Positions 43,925 through 53,594 of a stretch of 59,327 nt of DNA are shown piece after piece. The DNA lies in assembly GCA_015486015.1 (NCBI GenBank), contig WFSL01000001.1, positions 1 to 59,327 of the forward strand, written 5' to 3'. This stretch comes from Aquificota bacterium (lineage in GTDB: Bacteria > Thermosulfidibacterota > Thermosulfidibacteria > Thermosulfidibacterales > B14-G1). Made by a program: the position numbers and the translations under genes. Numbering within the stretch: the first letter of the stretch is position 1; each line of letters begins with the position of its first letter. The notes under the pieces were generated by a model. That model did not search any database. It saw nothing but the letters and a program-made list of their open reading frames with translations, and was not told the DNA's origin.

Positions 43925-46318
43925 ATGCTCTTTAGCAGCAGCGATACCATCTATCCTGTGATCCCACTAAGGGATTTGGTGGTCTTTCCACACTCTATCA
44001 CTCCCCTCTTTGTGGGTAGGCCTCAGTCTGTGAAAGCAGTGGAATATGCCCTTAGGAGAGGAAAGCAGGTCCTTCTAGTAGCCCAAAAGGATGCAAACGT
44101 GGATGACCCCCGAGGGGGAGATTTATATACCCTGGGTGTGATCGCCACCATCATCCAGCATGTAAAACTGCCAGATGGTACCATCAAGATATTGGTTGAC
44201 GCCCTCCAGAGGGCGAAGATCCTGGAGTTCAGAGAGGAAAGTCCCTTCCTGGAGGCCAGAGTACTTCCCATCGAAGACTCGTACTTACTGACCCCTGAGA
44301 CCGAGGCCCTTACTAGGGCCATTATGGAGGCCTTTGAAAAATATGCCTCTTTCAATACCAAGATACCCTCTGAGGTGGTGATCTCCCTCAAGGGGATGGA
44401 GGATCCAGGCCGCTTTGCGGATACAATAGCGTCTCATATCTCCCTAAAGACCAAGGAGAAGCAGGAAATCCTCGCCACCCTTGATTTAAAGGATAGAATG
44501 GAGAAGATCTATGCCTACCTCCAGTTGGAGACTGAGGTATTGGAGGTAGAGAACCGCATAAAGAACCGCGTAAAAAAACAGATGGAGAAGAATCAGAGAG
44601 AATACTACCTTAACGAGCAGCTCAAGGCCATCCAGAAGGAACTTGGTAGGAGTGACCTAAATGAGATTGAGGAACTGAAGGAGAAGATCAAGAAGGCCAG
44701 GATGCCCAAGCATGTAGCAAAAAAGGCAGAGGATGAGCTTAGAAAGCTGGAACTCATGCCCGCCATGTCCGCCGAGGCTACCGTAGTGAGGAACTACTTA
44801 GACTGGCTAATTGCGCTCCCATGGAGCAAAAGAACCAGGGACAAACTGGATATCAAAAAGGCAGCCCAGATCCTGGATGAAGATCACTATGGCCTGGAAG
44901 AGGTTAAGGAGAGGATCTTAGAGTATCTGGCTGTTAGGAGGCTGGTGAAGAAGAATAAGGGCCCCATCCTCTGCTTTGTTGGCCCACCCGGAGTAGGTAA
45001 GACCTCTCTTGGGAAGTCGATTGCAAGGGCTATGGGAAGACGGTTTGTCCGGGTGAGTCTTGGAGGCGTAAGGGACGAAGCCGAGATCAGGGGACACAGG
45101 AGAACCTATGTAGGTGCCTTGCCTGGGCGTATCATCCAAATGATGAAGAAGGCAGGGACAAAGAACCCTGTGATGCTTCTGGACGAGGTAGACAAGCTCA
45201 GCTCAGATTTCCGTGGTGATCCTGCCTCTGCTCTATTAGAGGTCTTGGACCCCGAGCAAAACTCCAATTTCAGTGACCACTATTTAGGTGTAGAGTTTGA
45301 TCTATCTGAGGTCTTCTTTATTACCACGGCCAACGTGCTATACTCTATTCCCAGACCGCTTCAGGACAGAATGGAGGTGATCAGGCTTCCCGGATACACA
45401 GAGTATGAGAAGAAGATGATCGCCCGCCACTTCCTTTTGCCAAGGCAAGTAAAAGGCCATGGCATTCCAGAGGAGAGGCTAATAGTGGAGGACTCAGCCA
45501 TTCTGGGTATCATTCGTGAGTACACCAGGGAGGCTGGAGTGAGGAACTTAGAGAGAGAATTGGCCAAAATATGCCGGAAGGTGGCCAGGCGACTGGTAGA
45601 GGGACAGGGGGATTTCCCTATAAAGGTGAGGGGAGAAGATCTAGAGGAGTACCTTGGTGTGCCAAAGTACCGCCATGGAAAGGCGGAGGCCTCCCCAGAG
45701 GTTGGTGTGGTTCAAGGTCTGGCCTGGACGGAGAATGGGGGTGAGCTCCTTACTACTGAGGCCGCTGTGGTGGAAGGCAAGGGTGACCTTATCCTCACAG
45801 GGAAGCTTGGGGAGGTGATGCAGGAATCGGCAAAAGCGGCTCTCACCTTTGTACGTTCCAGGGCAAAGGCCCTGGGAATTTCTACAGATTACTTTCAGAA
45901 GGTGGATATCCACATCCATCTGCCAGAAGGCGCCATCCCAAAAGATGGCCCCTCGGCAGGCATTACCATAGCTACCGCCTTGGCATCTGCCATTGCCCAT
46001 ATCCCTGTATACGCAGATGTGGCCATGACAGGAGAAGTAACCTTACGTGGCAAGGTGCTGCCTATTGGAGGCCTCAAAGAGAAGCTACTGGCAGCCAAGA
46101 GGGGGAAGCTCAAAAGGGTGATCATACCCGAAGAGAACAAGAAGGATCTGAAAGAGGTACCCGAGGAGATACGCAAAGGCTTAGAGATCGTGCTGGTTGA
46201 GCATATGGACCAGGTCCTGGATATGGCCTTGGTAGGTTGGAAAAGGGAGGACAAGACAGCGATTGCTCCTCCTCAAATCATTTCCTCAACCGAAATCAGG
46301 CCCACCTTCACCTCATAG
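43925..46318 (+). CDS. lon: ATP-dependent protease Lon
   Basis: A 797-aa AAA+ serine protease. N-terminal LON substrate-binding domain (YPVIPLRDLVVFPHSITPLF), central ATPase with Walker A LCFVGPPGVGKTSLGKSIAR, and C-terminal protease with the Ser of PKDGPSAGITIATALAS and the Lys of LRGKVLPIGGLKEKLLAA. The ATG at 43925 suits the GGGGAAGAG upstream; a GTG six bases earlier is possible. Its last six bases overlap the end of the convergent channel gene. Confidence 0.96.
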   Translation: MLFSSSDTIYPVIPLRDLVVFPHSITPLFVGRPQSVKAVEYALRRGKQVLLVAQKDANVDDPRGGDLYTLGVIATIIQHVKLPDGTIKILVDALQRAKILEFREESPFLEARVLPIEDSYLLTPETEALTRAIMEAFEKYASFNTKIPSEVVISLKGMEDPGRFADTIASHISLKTKEKQEILATLDLKDRMEKIYAYLQLETEVLEVENRIKNRVKKQMEKNQREYYLNEQLKAIQKELGRSDLNEIEELKEKIKKARMPKHVAKKAEDELRKLELMPAMSAEATVVRNYLDWLIALPWSKRTRDKLDIKKAAQILDEDHYGLEEVKERILEYLAVRRLVKKNKGPILCFVGPPGVGKTSLGKSIARAMGRRFVRVSLGGVRDEAEIRGHRRTYVGALPGRIIQMMKKAGTKNPVMLLDEVDKLSSDFRGDPASALLEVLDPEQNSNFSDHYLGVEFDLSEVFFITTANVLYSIPRPLQDRMEVIRLPGYTEYEKKMIARHFLLPRQVKGHGIPEERLIVEDSAILGIIREYTREAGVRNLERELAKICRKVARRLVEGQGDFPIKVRGEDLEEYLGVPKYRHGKAEASPEVGVVQGLAWTENGGELLTTEAAVVEGKGDLILTGKLGEVMQESAKAALTFVRSRAKALGISTDYFQKVDIHIHLPEGAIPKDGPSAGITIATALASAIAHIPVYADVAMTGEVTLRGKVLPIGGLKEKLLAAKRGKLKRVIIPEENKKDLKEVPEEIRKGLEIVLVEHMDQVLDMALVGWKREDKTAIAPPQIISSTEIRPTFTS

Positions 46319-47353
46319 AGAGAGGGGGGTCTTTGTCAGATCTCCCAGTTTTTCTATATCTTCTTTGTTCCCCAAAACCACGAGAAGGTCTCCCCTCTCC
46401 AATTTGATATGGGGATCAGGCCTTAAAATAGTAGCATCCTTCCCTTTTCTAACTGCTACCACAATAGCACCTGTGTCTTCTCGGATCTTCGAATCTTTAA
46501 GAGGGACTCCATCCAGAGGAGAGCCTTTCTCAATTACCATCTCCTCTAAGATAAGGGTTACAGGGCCCAGGCGTGTTGCAAGCTCTATGAATTCTGTGAC
46601 TGTTGGCTTTAGTGCAGCATGGACCAGCATACTGGCCCCCACATCATAGGGAGAGATGACCCTGTTGGCACCTGCCTTGTAAAGCTTCCTGGTGGCTTGG
46701 GGGTCTTCTACACGAGCCACGATATGGATTTTGGGGTTAAGCTCCCTTGCTGTGAACGTGACGAAGAAATTGGCAGCGTCGGAGCCCAGCACGGCAATGA
46801 GTATCCTGGCCTCTTTGATCCCGACTTGCTCCAGGACCTCCTCCTCAGATGAGTCAGCCTGTAAGAAGAGGTAACCCTTCTTCCTTATCAAGGCTACCCG
46901 GCTCGGGTCATTCTCAATTATCACGAAGGGGACGCCCTCTCCTTGCAACTCCTCACTTACTCTCTCCCCCAGCCGTCCAAAACCACAAACTATAATATGG
47001 TTACGGAGCTTGTCCATTTCTCTCCTCCACCTCCTTTCCTCAAAAACCCTTCTGAACTCCCCTTCTATGAGGAGTCTTGATAGACTTACAGCGCCGTAAG
47101 CGAAGGTACCCACTCCTAAGGTGATGAGCAGTATGGTAAAGATCCTTCCCTGTGGAGAGAGAGGGTGGACCTCGGCAAATCCGACGGTAGCTAAGGTGAT
47201 CACTGCCATATATAGGGCATCGAGAAAATGCCATCCTTCTAAGCTCATGTACCCTACCACCCCCACGGTGACTGTGGCGATGATGAGCACGCTTAAAATA
47301 AGGATGCGGCGCAGTAAGGTGGTGTAATACGCCTGGTATCCGCTATCGTCCAT
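46313..47353 (-). CDS. Two-TM potassium channel with TrkA-N/TrkA-C (RCK) domains
   Basis: A 346-aa channel protein. Two membrane helices (residues 17-36 and 71-92) flank a pore loop with the filter TLATVGFAEVHPLS. NHIIVCGFGRLGERVSEEL starts the RCK Rossmann domain, and a TrkA-C domain closes the protein (GSPLDGVPLKDSKIREDTGA). The filter reads TVGFA where TVGYG or TVGFG is usual. Its ATG overlaps the stop of the aminopeptidase gene by one base (TAATG), so the pair is co-translated. Confidence 0.88.
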   Translation of the reverse strand: MDDSGYQAYYTTLLRRILILSVLIIATVTVGVVGYMSLEGWHFLDALYMAVITLATVGFAEVHPLSPQGRIFTILLITLGVGTFAYGAVSLSRLLIEGEFRRVFEERRWRREMDKLRNHIIVCGFGRLGERVSEELQGEGVPFVIIENDPSRVALIRKKGYLFLQADSSEEEVLEQVGIKEARILIAVLGSDAANFFVTFTARELNPKIHIVARVEDPQATRKLYKAGANRVISPYDVGASMLVHAALKPTVTEFIELATRLGPVTLILEEMVIEKGSPLDGVPLKDSKIREDTGAIVVAVRKGKDATILRPDPHIKLERGDLLVVLGNKEDIEKLGDLTKTPLSL

Positions 47354-48471
47354 TACATCAGAAACTGGCCGTTTTTGATGACTTCAAACCACTCGCCCTT
47401 TGAGAGGATCTTAAGGGTAGGATTAAAAAGCACAAAATCCTGGTGAAAAGGTACCTTTACCACACCCCCAAATGTGGAGTTGTCCCCAAAAGCTATATGG
47501 ACGGTACCTGCAATCTTCTCTGCTTCCAAAATGTTATCTGGCCTCGTAGCCTTTTTATTGGTGCCAATCCCAAGCTCAGCAACGTTCCTGGCTGCAGGGT
47601 ATTTCTGAAACACCCCTTCCAGGTATTCCCCCACCCTTTCATCTCCCTCTATGCGCCTTACCTTTCCCCTTTCGATGTGGAAAAGGAGGGGGGGATCCAA
47701 TTTCATGGTAGAGCCCCACTCCGCTACATAAGTGCCACGGGCCGTACCCTCTACTGGGGCCACAAAGGCCTCCCCTGCCGGAAGGTTACCGAAGGACCCA
47801 GGCGCAGTTAGCCTACCAGTATCTGCTATCGCCCTTCTCTCCCTTATGGAGAGAGTAAGATTTGTCCCATTAGAAGCAAAGATCCTCACCTCTTCTCCCT
47901 CCGTGAGCACATGGGCCAGGGCCAGTGTAATCCTCTCCTGTTCGTCAAGGTCCACGTCCAGGGAGGTGGTAAGCATATCCACATCGAAGAGGGGCATACT
48001 GGCGTAGCGGGCCCCCATCTCGGTAAGAAGCTCCCGGAAGGATGTATGAGTGGTAGAGTAGTTGGCCAAGGCAATCACCACCTGAGGTACGTCCGCATTC
48101 TCTGCCTGAAGCACTTGAAGGGTTTTGAGAAAGGTGTCGTGGTCCTCTTTCTCGAGGAGGCGCTCAAGTAAACCCCTTTCCTCCAGCTTTCTGATCACCC
48201 TTTCCCCGAATGCCAGATTCCACAGAGACATTGGAGGCTCCATCCCATGATACCCCAGGGCACCGTATTCATGATAAACCACTTTGTCTGTTATAGACTT
48301 GGCCACTTCTGCTATCCGCTGGGCCAGCACCCGTGCCTTCTCCCGTCTGGGAAAGTGGTGTGGAGCGAGCTTGGGCTCCTTGTCAGTAATGAAATCGGTA
48401 AAGACCAACAGCTTTTCCCCTCTCTTGAGTCCAACATTCTCTTGGAGCAGCTTCATGATATGCCTCTTCAT
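47353..48471 (-). CDS. Aminopeptidase, M29 family
   Basis: A 372-aa protein resembling M29 (AmpS/PepS) thermophilic aminopeptidases. GSFGNLPAGEAFVAPVEGTA, ARNVAELGIGTNKKATRPDN and KIAGTVHIAFGDNSTFGGVV supply the expected Glu, His and Asp metal ligands. Cytosolic, no signal peptide. Coupled to the K+ channel gene downstream. The exact substrate is unknown. Confidence 0.82.
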   Translation of the reverse strand: MKRHIMKLLQENVGLKRGEKLLVFTDFITDKEPKLAPHHFPRREKARVLAQRIAEVAKSITDKVVYHEYGALGYHGMEPPMSLWNLAFGERVIRKLEERGLLERLLEKEDHDTFLKTLQVLQAENADVPQVVIALANYSTTHTSFRELLTEMGARYASMPLFDVDMLTTSLDVDLDEQERITLALAHVLTEGEEVRIFASNGTNLTLSIRERRAIADTGRLTAPGSFGNLPAGEAFVAPVEGTARGTYVAEWGSTMKLDPPLLFHIERGKVRRIEGDERVGEYLEGVFQKYPAARNVAELGIGTNKKATRPDNILEAEKIAGTVHIAFGDNSTFGGVVKVPFHQDFVLFNPTLKILSKGEWFEVIKNGQFLM

Positions 48472-48568
48472 TGACTCCTCCCATCTATACTATAAGTGAA
48501 GCTTGCAAAGAAAAGCGCCCCATGTCAATCTCTGTATTGGTGGATGGGCTGAGCGGGAGAGCTGGAAG

Positions 48569-49711
48569 ATGGGGCATTTCAGGGTGTTACACACCAACAT
48601 GCACAAGGGGGGTTGGGGGGGACAACCTAACCGGATCCTTACCGTAGCCCGTGGGCTTCAAAAGAAGGGGCATCATGTGATCATAGCCGCCCCCAAGGGA
48701 GCCACGCTGATAGAGAGGGCCAAGAAGGAAGGGATTTCTGTGTTTGACGATCTGCGTCTGCCAAAGAAGTTCAACCCCGTCACCTATGTGAAAGAGGTAG
48801 CCCGTTTTCGACGTCTCATAAAGGAACAGGGAATAAATGTAGTCCATACCCATGGCTCCCAGGACACCTGGACTGCAGTAGTGGCAGCCTGGTTGGTAAG
48901 ACCGAGGCCTCTGGTGGTAAGGACCAGGCACAACACCTTCCCCGTAAAGAACCATTTTTTGAACCGCATCCTCTACCGACGCCTCATAGACGGGATTATT
49001 GTAGTCTCTGATGCTGTCACCGACGTATTCCGTCAGACAGGTGTATTGGGGGATAAGGCGAAAGAAGTACTTACACTTCACAGTGTAGTAGACGCCCAGG
49101 GGCGTTTCAACCCTGAAAAGATCGAAGTAGAGGGCATAAGGGAGGAGCTAAGGATCCCTTCCGATGCCCCAGTGGTGGTGAATGTAGCCCGCTTAGCCAG
49201 GGAGAAAGGGCACATCTATCTCCTGGAGGCTGCCAGAGAGATACTTAGGGAGTTACCAGAGACCCAATTTCTTATCCTGGGAGAGGGCCCTATGAGGACT
49301 CACTTAGAGGAATATGTCCAGAGGGAAGGGCTCAAGGGGAGAGTAAGGTTCCTGGGCCTCAGAAGGGACGTACCCCGCATCCTCAGGGTATCCCAGGTGT
49401 TCCTCTTCACCCCAGTAGCTGGTGAATCCTTGGGTACAGCGGTCTTGGAGGCCTTGGCTATGGAGGTGCCTGTGGTAGCCTTTAATGTAGGGGGCATAAG
49501 CGCCTCGGTACGCCAAGGCGAGACAGGCTATCTGGTAGAACCAGAAGATGTGGCAGGTTTGGTGAATTACACCCTCAGGCTCTTAAAGGATAAAGAACTT
49601 AGGCGCTGTTTGGGTAGGGCTGGGCGGAAGTGGATGCTGGAGGCCTTCGGTGAGGAAAGCCTGGTAGAGGGGAATATAGCCTTTTATCACAGGCTGTTAG
49701 GGATCAGATAA
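48569..49711 (+). CDS. GT4-family glycosyltransferase
   Basis: A 380-aa GT-B glycosyltransferase: VLHTNMHKGGWGGQPNRIL in the acceptor domain, VVNVARLAREKGHIYLLEAA at the donor-domain start, and GESLGTAVLEALAMEVPVVA with the E-x7-E pair. The upstream open frame to 48503 lacks a ribosome-binding site; the ATG at 48569 follows GGAAG. Probably acts in cell-surface glycan synthesis. Stands alone, divergent from the aminopeptidase gene. Confidence 0.88.
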   Translation: MGHFRVLHTNMHKGGWGGQPNRILTVARGLQKKGHHVIIAAPKGATLIERAKKEGISVFDDLRLPKKFNPVTYVKEVARFRRLIKEQGINVVHTHGSQDTWTAVVAAWLVRPRPLVVRTRHNTFPVKNHFLNRILYRRLIDGIIVVSDAVTDVFRQTGVLGDKAKEVLTLHSVVDAQGRFNPEKIEVEGIREELRIPSDAPVVVNVARLAREKGHIYLLEAAREILRELPETQFLILGEGPMRTHLEEYVQREGLKGRVRFLGLRRDVPRILRVSQVFLFTPVAGESLGTAVLEALAMEVPVVAFNVGGISASVRQGETGYLVEPEDVAGLVNYTLRLLKDKELRRCLGRAGRKWMLEAFGEESLVEGNIAFYHRLLGIR

Positions 49712-49758
49712 ATGACCTGGGACTGCTTGAACTATGCCGGTTCCTCCCCTACTTCCCA

Positions 49759-50050
49759 TCAAAGAGGGACCAGAATCCTCGGTGTTTGGGAAAGTGGATG
49801 GCTTCGTTTCTCTGCTGGGGGAAAATGCACAGGAATGGCGAATATCTGACCGGGATAGATGAGATCCGGATCGTGGATTTGGGCTTTGTTTGCCCTTATA
49901 GCAGCTTCCTTGGCTTTAAGGGCCAGTCGGGCAGATTCATTTGCCTGATAAAGGGTTCGTAATTTGAGTGCTTCACTCTTGGGCCTCTTTCAGAGCTTGC
50001 TGGGCCGTCTGAATGGCCCATTTTGGCATAGCCCATCTTTGAAAAAATTC
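49759..50050 (-). pseudogene. LysM-domain protein fragment
   Basis: On the minus strand one frame reads KWAIQTAQQALKEAQE and stops. One base off, EALKLRTLYQANESARLALK leads to KAQIHDPDLIYPGQIFAIPV and ends at TGA 49759-49761. The last part is the C-terminal half of a LysM peptidoglycan-binding motif, preceded by an alanine-rich coiled coil. There is no start codon or signal peptide, and a one-base frameshift near 49975. Explains most of the 375-bp gap 49712-50086. Confidence 0.6.
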
Positions 50051-50086
50051 TCCAACTTTCTCAAAAGAAAAAGAAATGGAGTGAGA

Positions 50087-51502
50087 TTATTCCACTACCA
50101 CCTCTCGAGGATTCCTATCCTCTAAGGAGCGCCTGAAGAGTTCTAATAGGTGAGGATCCACATCCCCCTGATCCTTTCTAATGATGTCAAGGGCCTGTAT
50201 CACCTTTCCAACGCTCCATCGGGATTCCTCCTGGAGCAATCTGCAGATCCTGTCTGCCAGGTGGATCACCCTGGCCCCAAGGGGTATCTGTTCACCTTTT
50301 AAGCCCTTAGGAAAACCAGAGCCGTCGAACCGCTCATGGTGAAAGAGAATCATAGGACGGGCCTTTGAAAGTACATGGATATTGCGCAACATAAAGGCCC
50401 CTATCGCGGGATGCTCCTTGTAGTTCCATGAGCCTTCTCCATGGGCAAGCTCGGATTTGCCAATATCATGTAAGATAGCGGCTGCCTCGAACAACCGGAT
50501 GCCATCCCCACTCAGATTCAGGGCCTTTCCTATCTCCACTGACATCTTAGCAACCAACTCAGAGTGCAACCTGCTGTACCTGTCCCTCTCACCCCTATGG
50601 GAAATCAGAAAAATCGCATCCTCGACGGACTGGAAGATGGGAGGGGCGGGCACCTCATCCTTGACGTAGCGCACCCTATTCCCCCCTCCCTTCTTTGCCT
50701 GATACATACCCCAGTCAGCCCTCCTCATCAGCTCCTCAGATGTCTCTCCATCCATGGGGAACGCAGCAACCCCTATGCTCAAAGTAACAGAAGGGAGTCC
50801 CTCCTTCGAAATGGTCTCCACCTGCCTCCTGATCCTATCTGCCACCCTTATAGCTCCGTCTGGAAGGGTATCTGGAAGGATGGCGGCAAACTCGTCTCCC
50901 CCGTATCTGGCAGCAATATCTGAACCTCGGAGGGAAGAACGGATAGCCTGGGCAACCCTTTTAAGCACCTTGTCCCCCACCACGTGGCCGTAAGCATCAT
51001 TCACGCCCTTGAGATTATCTACATCCATGAAAAGCACAGAAAACAAAACATTGTATCTCATGCCCCTCTCAATCTCATAGCGTAGACTCCTATGAAAAAC
51101 CCCGGCGTTGTACAGACCCGTGAGATAGTCCGTAGTTGCAAGGTACTCTTTCCAGGAGAGGGCACTCCACAGTAACCTGCCTCCCAAGGCCCCCACGATC
51201 TCTGCCCTACCCCTCATACGCATGGAGAGCTCCTCTCCGATTCTTCTCTCACCTGTGAGGTTGAGCACGAGATCCACCTCAGGAAAATTTACAACCCTAT
51301 GGTAGTCCTCATATACAGGGATACCCATAGAACGGGCCAAAGGTACAGCCTCGGCGCCCGAATATATCTCTGCCAGACCCAACACCTCTATAAAGGGATC
51401 CTCGTGAATAGCAGAGAGGAGCGATTTGCAGGCCCTTCCTCCTCCCACAATGAACACCTTGACACGTTTCTTGAAGACCCTTGGTACAGATATCTTATTC
51501 AT
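50087..51502 (-). CDS. Rossmann-GGDEF-HD-GYP signalling protein
   Basis: A 471-aa cytosolic protein with three domains. Residues 1-115 form a Rossmann-like dinucleotide-binding domain (VKVFIVGGGRACKSLLSAI, then VLNLTGER). Residues about 125-280 form a GGDEF domain (DYLTGLYNAGVFH, active site RYGGDEFA at 199-206, inhibitory RxxD site RGSD at 192-195). Residues about 300-440 form an HD-GYP-like domain with LHDIGKSE (HD at 345-346) and LFHHERFDGSGFPKGL. Expected to make and possibly degrade c-di-GMP under control of a bound dinucleotide or metabolite. GYP is replaced by GFP. Confidence 0.85.
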   Translation of the reverse strand: MNKISVPRVFKKRVKVFIVGGGRACKSLLSAIHEDPFIEVLGLAEIYSGAEAVPLARSMGIPVYEDYHRVVNFPEVDLVLNLTGERRIGEELSMRMRGRAEIVGALGGRLLWSALSWKEYLATTDYLTGLYNAGVFHRSLRYEIERGMRYNVLFSVLFMDVDNLKGVNDAYGHVVGDKVLKRVAQAIRSSLRGSDIAARYGGDEFAAILPDTLPDGAIRVADRIRRQVETISKEGLPSVTLSIGVAAFPMDGETSEELMRRADWGMYQAKKGGGNRVRYVKDEVPAPPIFQSVEDAIFLISHRGERDRYSRLHSELVAKMSVEIGKALNLSGDGIRLFEAAAILHDIGKSELAHGEGSWNYKEHPAIGAFMLRNIHVLSKARPMILFHHERFDGSGFPKGLKGEQIPLGARVIHLADRICRLLQEESRWSVGKVIQALDIIRKDQGDVDPHLLELFRRSLEDRNPREVVVE

Positions 51503-51629
51503 ATCTACCTATCCATTTTTAAAGTGTAGCCTGTTCCTCTGAACCAGGTTTGAAAAGTCCAATACCAACACCACTCAGGACCTGCAACTAAAACCTCAAA
51601 TCCTCTGACTCAGGATTGCCCTTCTACAA

Positions 51630-53594
51630 ATGTCATCCTTGTGGAAAGGTGCTATGTATTGTGAAAACACTGGAGACCAGGGAAGGGGCATGGAGGGTTT
51701 GAGAGGTCTTAATGATATGATCGAAAGGATCCTTAGTAAGGAGTCCCTTTCACAGCTCATGGATGGTTATGAGACAAGGGAAGGTCAGCTGATCATGGCA
51801 AGGGAAGTGGCCAGAGTGATGGAAGAAGGGGGAATGAGCCTTATTGAGGGAGGCACAGGCGTGGGAAAGACGCTGGCATATCTGATACCTGCTGCTCTAT
51901 TTGCTATCACCGAGGACACAAGGGTGGCAATTTCCACCAGCACCAAGAGTTTACAGGACCAGGTGATCTTCAAGGATCTCCCGCTGGTCCAGAAACTCCT
52001 AAAAAGCCAGGGAATTGCATTGAAGGCATCCCACATAAAGGGGAGGGGCAACTATCTATGCCTGCATCGGCTAAGCAACGCACTACAGAGAGGTCAGATC
52101 TCTGCAGAGACAATGGGCTGGGCCCAGTCCAGCCCCTACGGAGATCTGGAGCATGCACCCCAAACCGGGCTTTCATACATTATAGGCAGCCGCTGGGAAT
52201 ACTGCTTAGGGAAAAATTGCCCTCACAGGGAGGCCTGTTTCTATCAGAAGGCATGGAAAAAGGCAGAAGAATCCCACCTGATGGTAGTAAACCACCACCT
52301 CCTGCTCAGTCATCACTTGACTGAGAAGAAAGGGCTCCCCCTATTTGAGAGGCTGATCATAGATGAGGCCCACCGCTTAGAGAAAACTGCTTTGGATGTG
52401 CTCGGGGAGAGTGTATCCATCTCCTATCTGTTGCGCCGTGTCCAGGGGCTCCTGGGCCTGGAGGTCTCCCTGATGGAGGCCCCCCACTTTATGGACGGTT
52501 TACGAAGCCTTGAGAGGCTTCTACACCGGGTACTGGCCAGCCTGGCCAGCATCATCCCTTCAGGACGCACCTCCAAGGAGGCCCTCGAATTAGCAGAAGA
52601 GGCGATAGATCTCCTGAGGGGGCTTTCCGTGAGCTTAGAGGGAGTGGCCTTGATGGGAGAGGGGATGGTGCGGAGGCTTGGGGAGGAGGCCCCCATGATG
52701 GGGGAGGTGGCAATGGTCTCCAAAGAGTTCCTCACCGCCGCCCGGATCCTGTCCCAATGGATAGAAGAGACAAGTGAAGGGGTAGTAAAGTGGATAGAAC
52801 TGGAGGTAAGTGATGTCCCTTCTCTCTCCTTTCATTCGACCCCCTTAGACGTATCCGGTCCCCTTAAGGAGTACCTTTTTTCCGCAACAGACGGTGTGGT
52901 TCTCACGTCTGCCACGCTATCCGTTGGTGGGAGCATGGAATATGTTAGAAAGACACTTGGCATAGAAAAAGCACGGGAGGTGTTTCTACCCCCGGAGTTC
53001 GCTTACGAACAGCAGGTACGTTTGGTCGTTATGAAGAGCATGCCTCAACCACGATCCAAGGACTACAAAGAAGGGATCCTCGATGGCATCTCTTCAATAT
53101 TGCAAGAGAGGGGTGGGCAGACCTTGATCCTCTTTACGGCCTATCATCTCATGGAAGAGATCGCACGTACCCTAAGGGATCGGTTTCCCACCCTCCACTT
53201 CTATATACAGGGGGAGAGAGGCAGGGATATATTAGTAAATTTATTCCGGGGTGACCGCCAGGGTGTGCTTGTAGGGGTAGAGAGCTTCTGGGAGGGGATA
53301 GATCTCCCCGGAGAGGCACTCAAGACCTTAATCATAGTGAAGCTACCCTTTCGTTCCCCCGAAGACCCATTAGTAGCTGCCCGATCCCGCTGGCTTCAGG
53401 AGCAGGGCAAAGACCCATTTGAGGAGTATCTCCTCCCCGAAGCGGTGCTTACCTTCCGCCAGGGCTTCGGAAGGCTCATCAGGAGCAAGGAGGACACAGG
53501 CGTAGTGTACATTCTGGATCCCCGAATCCTGAAAAGGGGCTATGGACGTGTGTTTCTTTCTTCTATTCCCAAGATCAACGTGGAAACGGAATAA
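51630..53594 (+). CDS. DinG/XPD-family Fe-S helicase
   Basis: A 654-aa superfamily 2 DNA helicase. Walker A IEGGTGVGKTLAYLIPAA; four Cys for a [4Fe-4S] cluster are in NYLCLHRL and YCLGKNCPHREACFYQ. DEAH box is LIIDEAHRLEKTA, and the C-terminal helicase motifs include VVLTSATLS, GVESFWEGIDLPGEALK and QGFGRLIRS. DinG unwinds DNA and resolves D-loops, R-loops or G-quadruplexes. The true start may be the ATG at 51690. Its 3' end overlaps the convergent znuB-like gene by 20 bp. Confidence 0.9.
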   Translation: MSSLWKGAMYCENTGDQGRGMEGLRGLNDMIERILSKESLSQLMDGYETREGQLIMAREVARVMEEGGMSLIEGGTGVGKTLAYLIPAALFAITEDTRVAISTSTKSLQDQVIFKDLPLVQKLLKSQGIALKASHIKGRGNYLCLHRLSNALQRGQISAETMGWAQSSPYGDLEHAPQTGLSYIIGSRWEYCLGKNCPHREACFYQKAWKKAEESHLMVVNHHLLLSHHLTEKKGLPLFERLIIDEAHRLEKTALDVLGESVSISYLLRRVQGLLGLEVSLMEAPHFMDGLRSLERLLHRVLASLASIIPSGRTSKEALELAEEAIDLLRGLSVSLEGVALMGEGMVRRLGEEAPMMGEVAMVSKEFLTAARILSQWIEETSEGVVKWIELEVSDVPSLSFHSTPLDVSGPLKEYLFSATDGVVLTSATLSVGGSMEYVRKTLGIEKAREVFLPPEFAYEQQVRLVVMKSMPQPRSKDYKEGILDGISSILQERGGQTLILFTAYHLMEEIARTLRDRFPTLHFYIQGERGRDILVNLFRGDRQGVLVGVESFWEGIDLPGEALKTLIIVKLPFRSPEDPLVAARSRWLQEQGKDPFEEYLLPEAVLTFRQGFGRLIRSKEDTGVVYILDPRILKRGYGRVFLSSIPKINVETE

